Shown: positions 34,236 to 43,187 of the stretch, in pieces
How the letters are laid out: each line of letters starts with the position of its first letter
Numbering within the stretch: position 1 is the first letter of the stretch
Source: Massilia sp. IC2-278
Lineage (GTDB): Bacteria > Pseudomonadota > Gammaproteobacteria > Burkholderiales > Burkholderiaceae_D
DNA length: 64,000 bases
Assembly (NCBI RefSeq): GCF_020708045.1
Contig: NZ_JAJFES010000019.1
Location: 17,831 to 81,830 of the forward strand
Direction of reading: 5' to 3'
The notes under the pieces: model-generated
Database searches by the model: none
Seen by the model: the letters and a program-made list of their open reading frames with translations, nothing else
Told to the model about the DNA's origin: nothing
Translations under genes and position numbers: made by a program

Positions 34236-35396
34236 TTACCAAGGCACGCCAGGGAATTTCGGCTTGGCGGTAGCCGCTTCCTTCGGCCACACCAGTTCGA
34301 CCTTCTTGCCCTGGTGCTGGCCCATGCGCTGGGTGAAGTTCTTGTTGTCGCCGTTGGCGTCGAACTGCACGCGGCCGATCAAGGTCTGCTTGTCGGTCTT
34401 GCGCATTTCTTCGATCACGCCGCCCTTCTTGATGGTGCCCTTGTCGGCGGCGCGTGCGATGGCTTCAAACAGCAGCATCGATTGCACGTAGCCGAACTGG
34501 CCCAGGTAGTCAGGCTCCTTGTTCAGCAGCGATTTGTAGGCGTCGCCGAATGCCTTGCCGTCCGGCGAGGTGAAGGTGACAGGAAAGGGCAGGACGGCGG
34601 TGCCGTACACGTTCGGCATCAGGTCCGGGAAGTCGGCCGCCATTTTCGGGGTGGCCAGCGACCACACGCCGGCGATCGCCTTGACGTTCGGTTTCAGCAC
34701 GCGTGCCGCGCGCAGGATGCCGACGTATTCGTTTTCGTAGCCGACCATGGCGATGAATTCCGACTTGTCGCGCAGCTTGACCTTGTTCAGGATAGGCTTG
34801 AAGTCGGTGATGGCCGGATCAAAAGCGTGCATGCCGACCTTGATGCCTTTCGCGCTCAGAGTCTTCTCGACGTCGGCAGCCAGGCCGTGGGTCGCATCCT
34901 TGGTCGAGTAGATGATCGAGACCGACTTCACGCCCAGGTCCGAGATCAAACCGACCAGGGCTTTCTGGTAGCCCTCGGTGTTATTAATACGGAAGAAGTT
35001 CTTGCGGCCGGCTTTCACCAGGCCGTCGTCGACGCCGCCCGAAGTGATGTAGGCCAGGCCCAGCTTGTTCGCCGCGTCCGACGCAGGCGAGATGTTGTTC
35101 GAGCCGTAGCCGCCGGTCACGGCGACCACGCCCTGGCTGGCCAGCTTCTCGACTGCCGCAACCGCCTTGGCCGGCGCCGATTCGTCGTCGACGGTGACCA
35201 GCTTGATGGTGTGCTTGCCGTTGGTCTTGTTGAAGACTTCCGCAGCGACGCGGATGCCTTCCTGCGTGCCCATGCCGACGCGGGCCAGTGGGCCGGTCAA
35301 CGGGATCTGCACGCCGACCAGGAATTCTTCGGCGCTTGCCGACCCTGCGCTGAGTGCCGCGAATACTGCGAGGGCGATTGTTTTAGCCTTGCTCAT
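34236..35396 (-). CDS. livK: LIV-type ABC transporter substrate-binding protein
   Basis: A 386-residue exported protein: signal TIALAVFAALSAGSASA, then EEFLVGVQIPLTGPLARVG, the start of a type I periplasmic binding fold. GGYGSNNISPASDAANKLGL and SGGVDDGL form the ligand cleft region. ATG 35396 follows GGTGGAGACA; a GTG three codons upstream is less likely. Ligand specificity cannot be read. The operon with ETF-QO, glutaryl-CoA dehydrogenase and the divergent pim-like genes suggests a dicarboxylate or related acid. It is the first transporter gene and is followed by a hairpin. Confidence 0.9.
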   Translation of the reverse strand: MSKAKTIALAVFAALSAGSASAEEFLVGVQIPLTGPLARVGMGTQEGIRVAAEVFNKTNGKHTIKLVTVDDESAPAKAVAAVEKLASQGVVAVTGGYGSNNISPASDAANKLGLAYITSGGVDDGLVKAGRKNFFRINNTEGYQKALVGLISDLGVKSVSIIYSTKDATHGLAADVEKTLSAKGIKVGMHAFDPAITDFKPILNKVKLRDKSEFIAMVGYENEYVGILRAARVLKPNVKAIAGVWSLATPKMAADFPDLMPNVYGTAVLPFPVTFTSPDGKAFGDAYKSLLNKEPDYLGQFGYVQSMLLFEAIARAADKGTIKKGGVIEEMRKTDKQTLIGRVQFDANGDNKNFTQRMGQHQGKKVELVWPKEAATAKPKFPGVPW

Positions 35397-35457
35397 TGTC
35401 TCCACCTATTCAGATTGTTGCCACGAATCGGATCCCGTTGCGGGGACCGGGTTTGTC

Positions 35458-35487
35458 TGCGATGGCCCGGGGTGCCGGGCCGTCGCA
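35458..35487 (-). terminator. Strong hairpin after iclR
   Basis: TGCGATGGCCCGG and CCGGGCCGTCGCA form a 13-bp stem (one T-G pair on one strand) around GGTG. There is no T run on the minus strand. It lies between the iclR stop and livK start and may lower read-through or stabilise either message. Confidence 0.6.
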
Positions 35488-35498
35488 TGTTCTTGTCA

Positions 35499-36305
35499 TC
35501 AGCCGATGTTGCGGCCCATGCTCATTTCTACATTCCGTACCAGTTGCACCAGGCGCGGGCCGAGGTCTTCGATCAGCTTCTCCTGCGGCAGCAGGAAGGC
35601 CGGGCCGCCGCAGTTGAAAGCCATCGACTTCGCTGTGTCGGGGTCGACCAGCGGCACGCCGACGGCGCTGATGTTCGCGTCCCAGTAGCCCGACGACAGC
35701 ACGAAGCCGCGGTCCTGGAAGTCCTTGAAGCCTTGTTCGATGTCGGCCTTGATCTTCGGCCAGTTGTTTTCCGCGTGCAGGCGGATGTGGTCCATCAGGA
35801 AGTCGCGGTCGGCCTGGGGCAGGCCGCACAAGTAGGCCTTGCCCATCGCGGTCGTCGCGAGCGGAATGCGCGAACCGGCGTCGCGGCGCAGGGTGACGGC
35901 GGCGCTGCCGCGGCAGGCCTCCACGTACACCATGTGCAGGCGGTCGCGGATGCCGATCGCCACCGAGCACTGGGCGTATTCGGCCAGTTCCTGCATGCCG
36001 GGGCGGGCGAGTTTGCGCACGTCGAGATTGGCCAGCAGCGTGTAGCCGAGCGCCAGCACGGGCGCGCCGAGCTGGTAGCGGCCCTGTTCGGGCGAATAAT
36101 TCAGGTAGCCGAGCTTGGTCAGCGTGTAAGTGAGGCGGGAGATCGTGGGCTTCGGCATGGCCGTGCGCTTGGCCATCTCGCTGTTGCTGAGGTAAGCCTC
36201 GCCAGGACGGAAGCAGCGCAGGATTTCGAGCCCGCGCGCCAGGGCAGTCACGAATTGACGGTCCTTGGCATTTTCTTCCTCAGTGTATGACTGGATTTCT
36301 TCCAT
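35499..36305 (-). CDS. IclR-family regulator of the dicarboxylate locus
   Basis: About 268 residues. A winged HTH (LSNSEMAKRTAMPKPTISRL) follows QFVTALARGLEILRCF; the C-terminal effector domain includes RDRLHMVYVEACRGSAAVTL and ends near NCGGPAFLL. The frame continues 38 codons upstream, but ATG 36305 has GGAG eight bases before it. It belongs to the PcaR/PobR-like IclR group, which control aromatic and dicarboxylic acid catabolism. It heads the leftward unit and is divergent from the pimF-like gene; two palindromes in the control region are candidate sites. It is clearly paralogous to the IclR protein at 62970. Confidence 0.9.
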   Translation of the reverse strand: MEEIQSYTEEENAKDRQFVTALARGLEILRCFRPGEAYLSNSEMAKRTAMPKPTISRLTYTLTKLGYLNYSPEQGRYQLGAPVLALGYTLLANLDVRKLARPGMQELAEYAQCSVAIGIRDRLHMVYVEACRGSAAVTLRRDAGSRIPLATTAMGKAYLCGLPQADRDFLMDHIRLHAENNWPKIKADIEQGFKDFQDRGFVLSSGYWDANISAVGVPLVDPDTAKSMAFNCGGPAFLLPQEKLIEDLGPRLVQLVRNVEMSMGRNIG

Positions 36306-36399
36306 CTCATTGTCTCCGTTGCCCAGCATCTTTGGCTGAGTCTGGAAATGATGATCACATATCAAAAACGGGAGTGTCAACAGTTTTGTGAAATGGTCG

Positions 36400-36412
36400 T
36401 TCGCAGTGCGAA
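36400..36412. promoter_or_regulatory. Candidate IclR operator, site 1
   Basis: The palindrome TTCGCAGTGCGAA, extended on the minus strand to TTTCGCACTGCGAAC, lies 20 bases upstream of the TTGACA that would serve the leftward iclR-liv promoter. It matches site 2 except for the centre. Confidence 0.6.
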
Positions 36413-36567
36413 ACACCAAATATTGACGTTCCTATGACAACTGGGTAAATCCGGGTTCGGTATGCGGATTTGTGGTTTTCTGGACGTGAAATCGGGGTCG
36501 GCGAGACGTTTACATTCGCGCCAAAAATGGGTTATCGTTGAATTCGCTGCAAGATGCAAAACACAAT

Positions 36568-36580
36568 TTCGCACAGCGAA
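36568..36580. promoter_or_regulatory. Candidate IclR operator, site 2
   Basis: The palindrome TTCGCACAGCGAA, extended as TTTCGCACAGCGAAC on the plus strand, is 28 bases before the pimF-like start codon. Except for its central base it is identical to the reverse complement of site 1. Confidence 0.6.
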
Positions 36581-36608
36581 CCAACTACAGAACAAGGAGA
36601 CAGGACAC

Positions 36609-38738
36609 ATGAATTCCGGCGCAAATGCACAAGTCGCGGCTCAGGTCGCTCGTGAGCAGCATGGCGACATCCTTCTGGTCAGCATCGACAACCCGCCCGT
36701 CAACGCCCTCGGCGTGGATGTGCGCCGCGGCCTGCTCGAGGCCATCGAAGCCGCCGACGCCGATCCGGCCGTCAAGGCCGTGCTGATCGTCGGCGCGGGC
36801 CGCAACTTCATCGGCGGCGCCGACATCCGCGAATTCGGCAAGCCGCCGATGGCGCCGGCCCTGCCTGACGTCTGCAACCGCATCGAAGCCTCGACCAAGC
36901 CGGTGGTTGCCGCCATCAATGGCGTCGCCCTGGGCGGCGGCCTGGAAGTGGCCCTGTCCGCGCACTACCGCGTGGCCCTGCCGACCGCCAAGTTCGGCCT
37001 GCCGGAAGTCGCCCTCGGCCTGCTGCCGGGCGCCGGCGGCACCCAGCGTACCCCGCGCCTGATCGGTGCGCAAGCCGCTTTGGACCTGATGCTGACCGGC
37101 CGCCACGCCAGCGCCAAGGAAGCCGAAAAGCTCGGCCTGGTCGACCGCATCGTCGAAGGCGACGACCCGGTGGCCGTGGGCCTCACCTATGCCCAGGAAC
37201 TGCTGGACGCAAAAGCGCCGGTGCGCCGCACCCGCGACGCCGAAGCGCTGGCCGACCGTGCTGCGCAAAGCGCCGTGGTTGACGCCGCGCGTGCAGATAC
37301 CGCAAAAAAATCGCGCGGCCTGTTCTCGCCCTTGAAGATCGTCGACGCGGTGCAAGGCGCCATCGACCTGCCGTTCGACGACGGCCTGGCGCTGGAACGC
37401 AAGCTCTTCATCGAATGCCTGGACAGCCCGCAGCGCGCCGGCCTGGTGCACGCCTTCTTTGCCGAGCGCGAAACGGCCAAGTCGCCTGAAACCCGTGACG
37501 CGAAACCGCGCGCGATTGCCAGCGTCGGCATCGTCGGCGGCGGCACCATGGGCGCCGGCATTGCCGTCGCGGCACTGGACGCCGGCCTGCCGGTGACCAT
37601 GATCGAGCGCGACGAAGAAGCGCTGGCGCGCGGCCGCAAGAACGTGGAAAAAGTCTACGATGGCCTGGTCAAGAAAGGCCGCATGACGGAAGAGGGCAAG
37701 ACCGCCGTCATGGCGCGCTGGACCGGCAGCACCGCCTACGATGCGCTGGCCAATGTCGACCTGGTGATCGAAGCCGTGTTCGAAGAGATGGGCGTGAAGA
37801 AGGCCGTCTTCGCCGAGTTGGATCGCGTCTGCAAGCAGGGCGCCGTGCTGGCCACGAACACCTCTTACCTGGACATCAACGAGATCGCCGACAGCGTCTC
37901 GCGTCCGCAAGACGTGATCGGCCTGCACTTCTTCTCGCCGGCGAACATCATGAAGCTGCTCGAGATCGTCGTGCCTGCGAAAGTGGCGAACGATGTCGTC
38001 GCCACCGCCTTCGAGCTGGCCAAGAAATTGAAAAAGACCCCGGTGCGTGCCGGCGTATGCGACGGCTTCATCGGCAACCGCATCCTGGCTGTCTACGGCC
38101 AGGCCGCGCACTACATGATGGAAGACGGCGCGTCCCCGTACCAGATCGACAAGGCACTGCGCGACTTCGGCTACCCGATGGGCCCATTCCAGGTGTCCGA
38201 CCTTGCCGGCGGCGACATCGGCTGGGCCACCCGCAAGCGCCGCGCCGCCACCCGCGATCCGAAGGCGCGCTACGTGCAGATCGCCGACCGCATCGCCGAG
38301 CGTGGCTGGTTCGGCCAGAAGACCGGCCGCGGCTACTACCTGTACCCGGAAGGCGCGCGCATCGGCACGCCGGACCCGGAAGTCGAAGCCATCATCGACG
38401 CCGAACGTGAACGCGCCGGCGTGACCCCGCGCGAATTCAGCGACGAAGAGATCGTGCGCCGCTACCTGGCCGCGATGATCAACGAAGGCGCGAACGTGGT
38501 GCACCAGGGGATCGCCCTGCGTCCGCTCGATGTGGATGTGACCTTCGTGCACGGCTACGGCTTCCCGCGCTACCGCGGCGGCCCGATGAAGTATGCCGAT
38601 ACCGTCGGCTTGCCGAAGATCCTCGCCGACATCCAGGAATTCGCGAAGGAAGACCCGATCTTCTGGCAGCCGTCGCCGCTGCTGGTGGAGCTGGTCGAGA
38701 AGGGCCAGGACTTCAGCAGCCTGAATCAAATCAAGTAA
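36609..38738 (+). CDS. pimF: Enoyl-CoA hydratase/3-hydroxyacyl-CoA dehydrogenase fusion (PimF-like)
   Basis: A 709-residue bifunctional beta-oxidation enzyme. The N-terminal crotonase domain has GAGRNFIGGADIREF and VALGGGLEVALSAHYRV with LGLLPGAGGTQRTPRL. A central Rossmann domain begins VGIVGGGTMGAGIAVAALDAG and has HFFSPANIMKLLEIV; two C-terminal helical HAD domains include CDGFIGNRILAVYGQA. It hydrates enoyl-CoA and oxidises the 3-hydroxyacyl-CoA with NAD. ATG 36609 is preceded by AAGGAGACAGGACAC. The order of following genes (thiolase, two acyl-CoA dehydrogenases, hydratase) repeats pimFBCDE of Rhodopseudomonas pimelate degradation, hence the symbol; the chain length used is inferred. Confidence 0.9.
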   Translation: MNSGANAQVAAQVAREQHGDILLVSIDNPPVNALGVDVRRGLLEAIEAADADPAVKAVLIVGAGRNFIGGADIREFGKPPMAPALPDVCNRIEASTKPVVAAINGVALGGGLEVALSAHYRVALPTAKFGLPEVALGLLPGAGGTQRTPRLIGAQAALDLMLTGRHASAKEAEKLGLVDRIVEGDDPVAVGLTYAQELLDAKAPVRRTRDAEALADRAAQSAVVDAARADTAKKSRGLFSPLKIVDAVQGAIDLPFDDGLALERKLFIECLDSPQRAGLVHAFFAERETAKSPETRDAKPRAIASVGIVGGGTMGAGIAVAALDAGLPVTMIERDEEALARGRKNVEKVYDGLVKKGRMTEEGKTAVMARWTGSTAYDALANVDLVIEAVFEEMGVKKAVFAELDRVCKQGAVLATNTSYLDINEIADSVSRPQDVIGLHFFSPANIMKLLEIVVPAKVANDVVATAFELAKKLKKTPVRAGVCDGFIGNRILAVYGQAAHYMMEDGASPYQIDKALRDFGYPMGPFQVSDLAGGDIGWATRKRRAATRDPKARYVQIADRIAERGWFGQKTGRGYYLYPEGARIGTPDPEVEAIIDAERERAGVTPREFSDEEIVRRYLAAMINEGANVVHQGIALRPLDVDVTFVHGYGFPRYRGGPMKYADTVGLPKILADIQEFAKEDPIFWQPSPLLVELVEKGQDFSSLNQIK

Positions 38739-38762
38739 ATAGAACAACCTAGGAGACTCGCC

Positions 38763-39944
38763 ATGCGCGAAGCAGTCATCGTTTCAACCGCCCGCACCCC
38801 GCTGACCAAGGCGCACCGCGGCGAATTCAATATCACCTCCGGCCCGCAGCTGGCCGCCTTTGCCGTGCGCGCCGCAGTGGACCGCGCCGGCATCGACCCC
38901 GCCCTGATCGAGGACGCGATCCTCGGCTGCGGCTACCCGGAAGGCACCACCGGCCGTAATGTCGCGCGCCAGACCGTCATCCGCGCCGGCCTGCCGATCA
39001 GCATCGCCGGCACCACCGTCAACCGCTTCTGCGCCTCGGGCCTGCAGGCGATTGCCATCGGCGCCGGCCGCATCGTGGTCGACGGCGCACCGGCCGTGAT
39101 TGCCGGCGGCGTGGAAAGCATTTCGCAAATCCGCACCCGCGAAAAGGGCGACTCGGGCATCGACCCATGGATCCTCGAGAACAAGCCGGAACTCTACCTG
39201 CCGATGATCGACACCGCCGACATCGTCGCCGCCCGTTACGGCATCAGCCGCGAAGCGCAGGACCGCTTCTCGTTCGAGTCGCAGCGCAAGACCGAGGAAG
39301 CCCAGCTTGCCGGCCGCTACAAGGACGAGATCATCGCCTGCACCACGACCATGTCGGTCACCGACAAGGAAACCGGCGCCGTCACCCAGCGCGAAGTGAC
39401 CGTCGACCAGGACACCTGCAACCGCCGCGGCACCACCTACGAGGGCCTGGCGAAATTGGCCCCGGTGATGGGTGAAGGTAAATTCATCACGGCAGGCAAT
39501 GCATCCCAGCTGTCGGATGGCGCCTCGGCTTGCGTGATGATGGAAGCAAAGGAAGCGGAACGCCTCGGCTTGACGCCGCTCGCCGCCTTCCGTGGCCTGG
39601 CCGTCGCCGGCTGCGAGCCGGACGAAATGGGCATCGGCCCGGTGTTCGCGGTGCCAAAGCTGTTGACCCGCTTTGGCCTCACCGTCGACGACATCGGCTT
39701 GTGGGAACTGAACGAAGCCTTCGCGTCGCAAGCCATCTACTGCCAGCAGCGCCTTGGCATCCCCGACGAGCGCCTGAACGTGAACGGCGGCGCGATCTCC
39801 ATCGGCCACCCGTTCGGCATGACCGGCGCGCGCCTGGCCGGCCACGTCCTGTTGGAAGGCAAGCGCCGTGGCGTGAAGTACGCCGTGGTCACGATGTGCA
39901 TCGCCGGCGGCATGGGCGCGGCTGGCCTGTTCGAGATTTTCTGA
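38763..39944 (+). CDS. pimB: Acetyl-CoA acyltransferase (PimB-like thiolase)
   Basis: A 393-residue thiolase. The acylated Cys90 is in VNRFCASGLQAI, the His of GGAISIGHPFGMTGAR and the second Cys of TMCIAGGMGAAGLFEIF complete the active site, and the start REAVIVSTARTPLTKAHRG is typical. It cleaves 3-oxoacyl-CoA with CoA to acetyl-CoA and a shortened acyl-CoA. TAGGAGACTCGCC precedes the ATG, 24 bases after the pimF-like stop. In this cluster the expected product is a shorter dicarboxylyl-CoA. Confidence 0.9.
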   Translation: MREAVIVSTARTPLTKAHRGEFNITSGPQLAAFAVRAAVDRAGIDPALIEDAILGCGYPEGTTGRNVARQTVIRAGLPISIAGTTVNRFCASGLQAIAIGAGRIVVDGAPAVIAGGVESISQIRTREKGDSGIDPWILENKPELYLPMIDTADIVAARYGISREAQDRFSFESQRKTEEAQLAGRYKDEIIACTTTMSVTDKETGAVTQREVTVDQDTCNRRGTTYEGLAKLAPVMGEGKFITAGNASQLSDGASACVMMEAKEAERLGLTPLAAFRGLAVAGCEPDEMGIGPVFAVPKLLTRFGLTVDDIGLWELNEAFASQAIYCQQRLGIPDERLNVNGGAISIGHPFGMTGARLAGHVLLEGKRRGVKYAVVTMCIAGGMGAAGLFEIF

Positions 39945-39952
39945 GGATAGTC

Positions 39953-41161
39953 ATGGATCTGAATTTCACCCCCCAAGAAGAAGCATTCCGCGCCGAAGTA
40001 CGCGCCTTCCTGGCCGAGAAGCTGCCGAAGCGCTTGTCGGATAAAGTCGCCAACGGCAAGCACCTGACCAAGGCCGACATGGAAGAGTGGCACGCGATCC
40101 TGAACGAACGCGGCTGGCTGGCGAACCACTGGCCGGAACAGTACGGCGGCCCAGGCTGGACCGCCATCGAGAAGTTCATCTTCGAGAACGAGTGCGCGCT
40201 GGCGAACTCGCCGCGCATCGTGCCCTTCGGCGTCAACATGCTGGGCCCAGTGCTCATCAAGTACGGTAACGAAGCACAGAAACAGTATTGGCTGCCGCGT
40301 ATCCTGGACGGCTCGGACTGGTGGTGCCAGGGTTACTCGGAACCGGGTGCCGGCTCCGACCTCGCGGCCGTGAAGACCACCGCCGTGCGCGGTACCGATG
40401 CCGAGGGCGACCACTACATCGTGAATGGCCAGAAGACCTGGACCACGCTGGGCCAGCACGCCAACATGATCTTCTGCCTGGTGCGCACGAACCGCGAAGC
40501 CAAGAAACAGGAAGGCATCAGCTTCCTGCTGGTGGACATGAACACGCCTGGCGTCGAAGTACGTCCGATCATCACCCTCGACGGCGAGCACGAAGTCAAC
40601 GAAGTCTTCTTCACCGACGTGCGCGTACCGGCCGAGAATCTGGTGGGCGAAGAGAACCGCGGCTGGACCTGCGCCAAGTACCTGCTGACCTACGAGCGCA
40701 CGAATATCGCCGGCGTCGGCTTCTCGGTAGCGGCACTGGCGCGCCTGAAGCGCATCGCAGCGGAACAGACCCGCAACGGCAAGCCGCTGACTGAAGATCC
40801 AACGTTTGCCAGCCGCCTCGCGCGCGTCGAGATCGACCTGGAAAACATGAAGACCACCAACCTGCGCGTGATCGCGGCGGTGGCCGGCGGCGGCGTGCCG
40901 GGTGCGGAAAGCTCGATGCTGAAGATCCGCGGCACCGAGATCCGCCAGGAGATCCTGTCGCTGACGCGCCGCGCGATGGGCGTGTACGCGCGTCCGTTCA
41001 CCCAGGACATGCTGGATGCCGACTTCGCCGGCGAGCCATTCGGCCCGGACTTCGCGGCAGCGGCCACGGCGCAGTACTTCAACAATCGCAAGCTGTCGAT
41101 CTTCGGCGGCTCCAACGAGATCCAGAAAAACATCATCTCCAAGATGATCCTCGGCCTGTAA
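39953..41161 (+). CDS. pimC: Acyl-CoA dehydrogenase, PimC-like large subunit
   Basis: A 402-residue protein that begins MDLNFTPQEEAFRAEVRAFL and includes LTKADMEEWHAILNERGWLA, EQYGGPGWTAIEKF, WWCQGYSEPGAGSDLAAV and GGSNEIQKNIISKMILGL at the end. This set is characteristic of the larger partner of two-subunit acyl-CoA dehydrogenases annotated as pimeloyl-CoA dehydrogenase large subunit. FAD-dependent dehydrogenation passes electrons to ETF. ATG 39953 lies eight bases after the thiolase stop. The paired smaller subunit follows 13 bases later. The substrate is inferred from the operon. Confidence 0.85.
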   Translation: MDLNFTPQEEAFRAEVRAFLAEKLPKRLSDKVANGKHLTKADMEEWHAILNERGWLANHWPEQYGGPGWTAIEKFIFENECALANSPRIVPFGVNMLGPVLIKYGNEAQKQYWLPRILDGSDWWCQGYSEPGAGSDLAAVKTTAVRGTDAEGDHYIVNGQKTWTTLGQHANMIFCLVRTNREAKKQEGISFLLVDMNTPGVEVRPIITLDGEHEVNEVFFTDVRVPAENLVGEENRGWTCAKYLLTYERTNIAGVGFSVAALARLKRIAAEQTRNGKPLTEDPTFASRLARVEIDLENMKTTNLRVIAAVAGGGVPGAESSMLKIRGTEIRQEILSLTRRAMGVYARPFTQDMLDADFAGEPFGPDFAAAATAQYFNNRKLSIFGGSNEIQKNIISKMILGL

Positions 41162-41174
41162 GAGGGAGACAGAC

Positions 41175-42332
41175 ATGAACTTCGAACACACTGAAGAACG
41201 GCGCATGCTCGCCGATAGCCTGAACCGCTTTATCGCCGAGCAGTATCACGTTGAAACGCGCAACCGTACCGCGGCGACCGAGCAGGGCTACTCGACCGAG
41301 ATGTGGGAAAAATTCGCGGAGCTGGGCGTGATCGGCGCGCTGCTGCGCGAAGAAGACGGCGGCTTCGGCGGCGGCGGTTTCGACATCGCCGTGGTCTTCG
41401 AGGCCCTGGGCCGTGGCCTGGTGCTGGAACCGGTGCTGGGCAGCGCCGTGCTGGCGGCCGAGGCGATCTCGTTTGCCGGCAATGCCGAGCAAAAGGCCGT
41501 GCTGGAAGAAATCGCGGCCGGCGCCACCATCGCTACCTTCGCGCACGACGAGCCGAACACCCACTACGAACTGGCACGCGTGCAGACCACCGCACGCCGC
41601 GAGGGCGATGCCTGGGTGCTGGACGGCGTGAAGGCCGTGGTGCAGGCGGCCGAGCAGGCGAATGTCTTCGTCGTCTCGGCGCGTACTTCGGGCGAGGTCG
41701 GTTCCGAAGACGGCATCTCGCTGTTCCTGGTGCCGCAAGGCGCGCCGGGCGTCTCGACCCGTGGCACCCCGACCATGGACGGCGGCCGCGTCGCCGACGT
41801 CACCTTCGCCAATGTGCAGCTGAGCGAAGCCGCGCTGCTGGGTGAAGAAGGCAAGGGCTACGCCACGCTGGAGCGCGCGGTCGGCCGTGGCATCCTGGCG
41901 CTGTGTGCGGAAGCTGTCGGCGCGATGGAAGCGGCGAAGGAAGCGACCCTGGATTACCTGCGCACCCGCAAGCAGTTCGGCGTGCCGATCGGTTCCTTCC
42001 AGGCCCTGCAGCATCGCATGGCCGACCTGCTGCTGGAAATCGAGCAGGCCCGTTCGACCGTCATCAACGCCGCTGCGGCCCTGGATGCGGACCGCGTCAC
42101 GCGCGAGCGCGCGCTGTCGGCAGCGAAGATGAGCATCGGCCGCATCGGCACCCTGGTGGCGGAAGAATGCATCCAGCTGCACGGCGGTATCGGCATGACC
42201 TGGGAACTGCCGATGGCCCACTTCGCCAAGCGCCTGGTCCTGATCGACCACCAGTTGGGCGACGAGGACCATCACCTGGAGCGTTACATCGCGCTGGGCC
42301 GCGCAGTTCAGCAAGACCCGGCTACGGCATGA
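41175..42332 (+). CDS. pimD: Acyl-CoA dehydrogenase, PimD-like small subunit
   Basis: A 385-residue acyl-CoA dehydrogenase partner: MNFEHTEERRMLADSLNRF, KFAELGVIGALLREEDGGFGG, GRGLVLEPVLGSAVLAAEAI and the C-terminal LHGGIGMTWELPMAHFAKRL. The normal catalytic loop of stand-alone dehydrogenases is replaced by the HGGIGMT form, as in PimD-type subunits. GGGAGACAGAC precedes the ATG. It overlaps the next gene by ATGA. It probably works as a heteromer with the product of the gene at 39953. Confidence 0.85.
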   Translation: MNFEHTEERRMLADSLNRFIAEQYHVETRNRTAATEQGYSTEMWEKFAELGVIGALLREEDGGFGGGGFDIAVVFEALGRGLVLEPVLGSAVLAAEAISFAGNAEQKAVLEEIAAGATIATFAHDEPNTHYELARVQTTARREGDAWVLDGVKAVVQAAEQANVFVVSARTSGEVGSEDGISLFLVPQGAPGVSTRGTPTMDGGRVADVTFANVQLSEAALLGEEGKGYATLERAVGRGILALCAEAVGAMEAAKEATLDYLRTRKQFGVPIGSFQALQHRMADLLLEIEQARSTVINAAAALDADRVTRERALSAAKMSIGRIGTLVAEECIQLHGGIGMTWELPMAHFAKRLVLIDHQLGDEDHHLERYIALGRAVQQDPATA

Positions 42333-43126
42333 GCGACGCACTGATCGTGCGGACCGAGGGCGCGGTGCGCGTCCTCGTCAACAGCAACCCGGCGGCGAGG
42401 AATGCCATCCGTCCGGAGCTGTACGACGCGCTGCAGGCAGCCTTGCTGGATGCCGCAGCCGATCCCACCATCGGCGCGATCGTACTGGTCGGCGACGGCG
42501 AGTTCTTCTGCGCCGGCGGCGACTTGCGTGCGCTGGCAACGCGGCGCGAACTGGCGCCTGCCGAGCGGCGCGTGAAGATCGAGCGCCTGCACGAGACCGT
42601 CCGCGCGATCCGCGCCTGCCCGAAGCCCGTCATTGCGGCGGTGGAAGGCGGAGCAGCCGGCGCCGGACTGTCGCTGGCGCTGGCATGCGACATGCTGGTG
42701 TCGGCGCGCGATGCCTTCTTTGCGATGGCTTATGTCAAAGTCGGCCTGAGCCCGGATGGCGGTGCGACGGCTTTCCTGTCGCAGTTCCTGTCGCGCCAGC
42801 TGATGACGGAATTGTGCCTGTTGGGCGAGCGCCTCACGGCCGAGCGCCTGCATGCGCTGGGCGCCGTGAATCGGCTGACCGAGCGCGGTGCGGCACTGGC
42901 GGAAGCGGTTGCGCTGGCAGCGCGCGTGGCCGATGGCCCGGCGAATGCCAATGCGCGCATCAAGACGCTGTGCGCTCAGGCGGGCTCGAACAGCCTGCAC
43001 GAACAACTCGACCTGGAAGCGCAGCTGATGGTCGAGTCGCAGGGCGACGACGAAGCGCAGGAAGGCATCGCCGCCTTCTTCGGCAAGCGCGCACCGGATT
43101 TCAAGGCGCTGCGCCTGAAGCAGTAA
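42329..43126 (+). CDS. Enoyl-CoA hydratase/isomerase (PimE-like)
   Basis: A 265-residue crotonase-fold protein. The oxyanion-hole segments are GDGEFFCAGGDLRAL and EGGAAGAGLSLALACDMLV, and DAFFAMAYVKVGLSPDGGAT follows. Where bifunctional hydratases have Glu at both catalytic positions, this protein shows the variant VGLSPDGGAT, so isomerase or hydratase specificity is open. ATG 42329 overlaps the preceding stop as ATGA, indicating coupling. It fills the pimE position of the cluster and would act on unsaturated or short dicarboxylyl-CoA intermediates. Confidence 0.82.
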   Translation: MSDALIVRTEGAVRVLVNSNPAARNAIRPELYDALQAALLDAAADPTIGAIVLVGDGEFFCAGGDLRALATRRELAPAERRVKIERLHETVRAIRACPKPVIAAVEGGAAGAGLSLALACDMLVSARDAFFAMAYVKVGLSPDGGATAFLSQFLSRQLMTELCLLGERLTAERLHALGAVNRLTERGAALAEAVALAARVADGPANANARIKTLCAQAGSNSLHEQLDLEAQLMVESQGDDEAQEGIAAFFGKRAPDFKALRLKQ

Positions 43127-43187
43127 CAAGAACAAGCTGCCGGCGCCGCGATTGTGGACGCCGGCAGGTAGAACAGTGGAGATCAAG

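Larger units (their letters stand above)
36306..36608. promoter_or_regulatory. Divergent control region between iclR-liv and pim-like units
   Basis: A 303-base gap with no gene. On the minus strand a perfect -35 TTGACA lies at 36380-36375 with only weak -10 candidates. The plus-strand direction shows TTTACA near 36509 but no good -10. Two related palindromes (36400-36412, 36568-36580) lie one near each gene. Confidence 0.6.

Noticed and set aside
36585..38747. A 720-codon minus-strand frame opposite the pimF-like gene
   Set aside because: Antisense shadow rich in His, Gln, Arg and Gly; the plus-strand protein has clear crotonase and dehydrogenase motifs.
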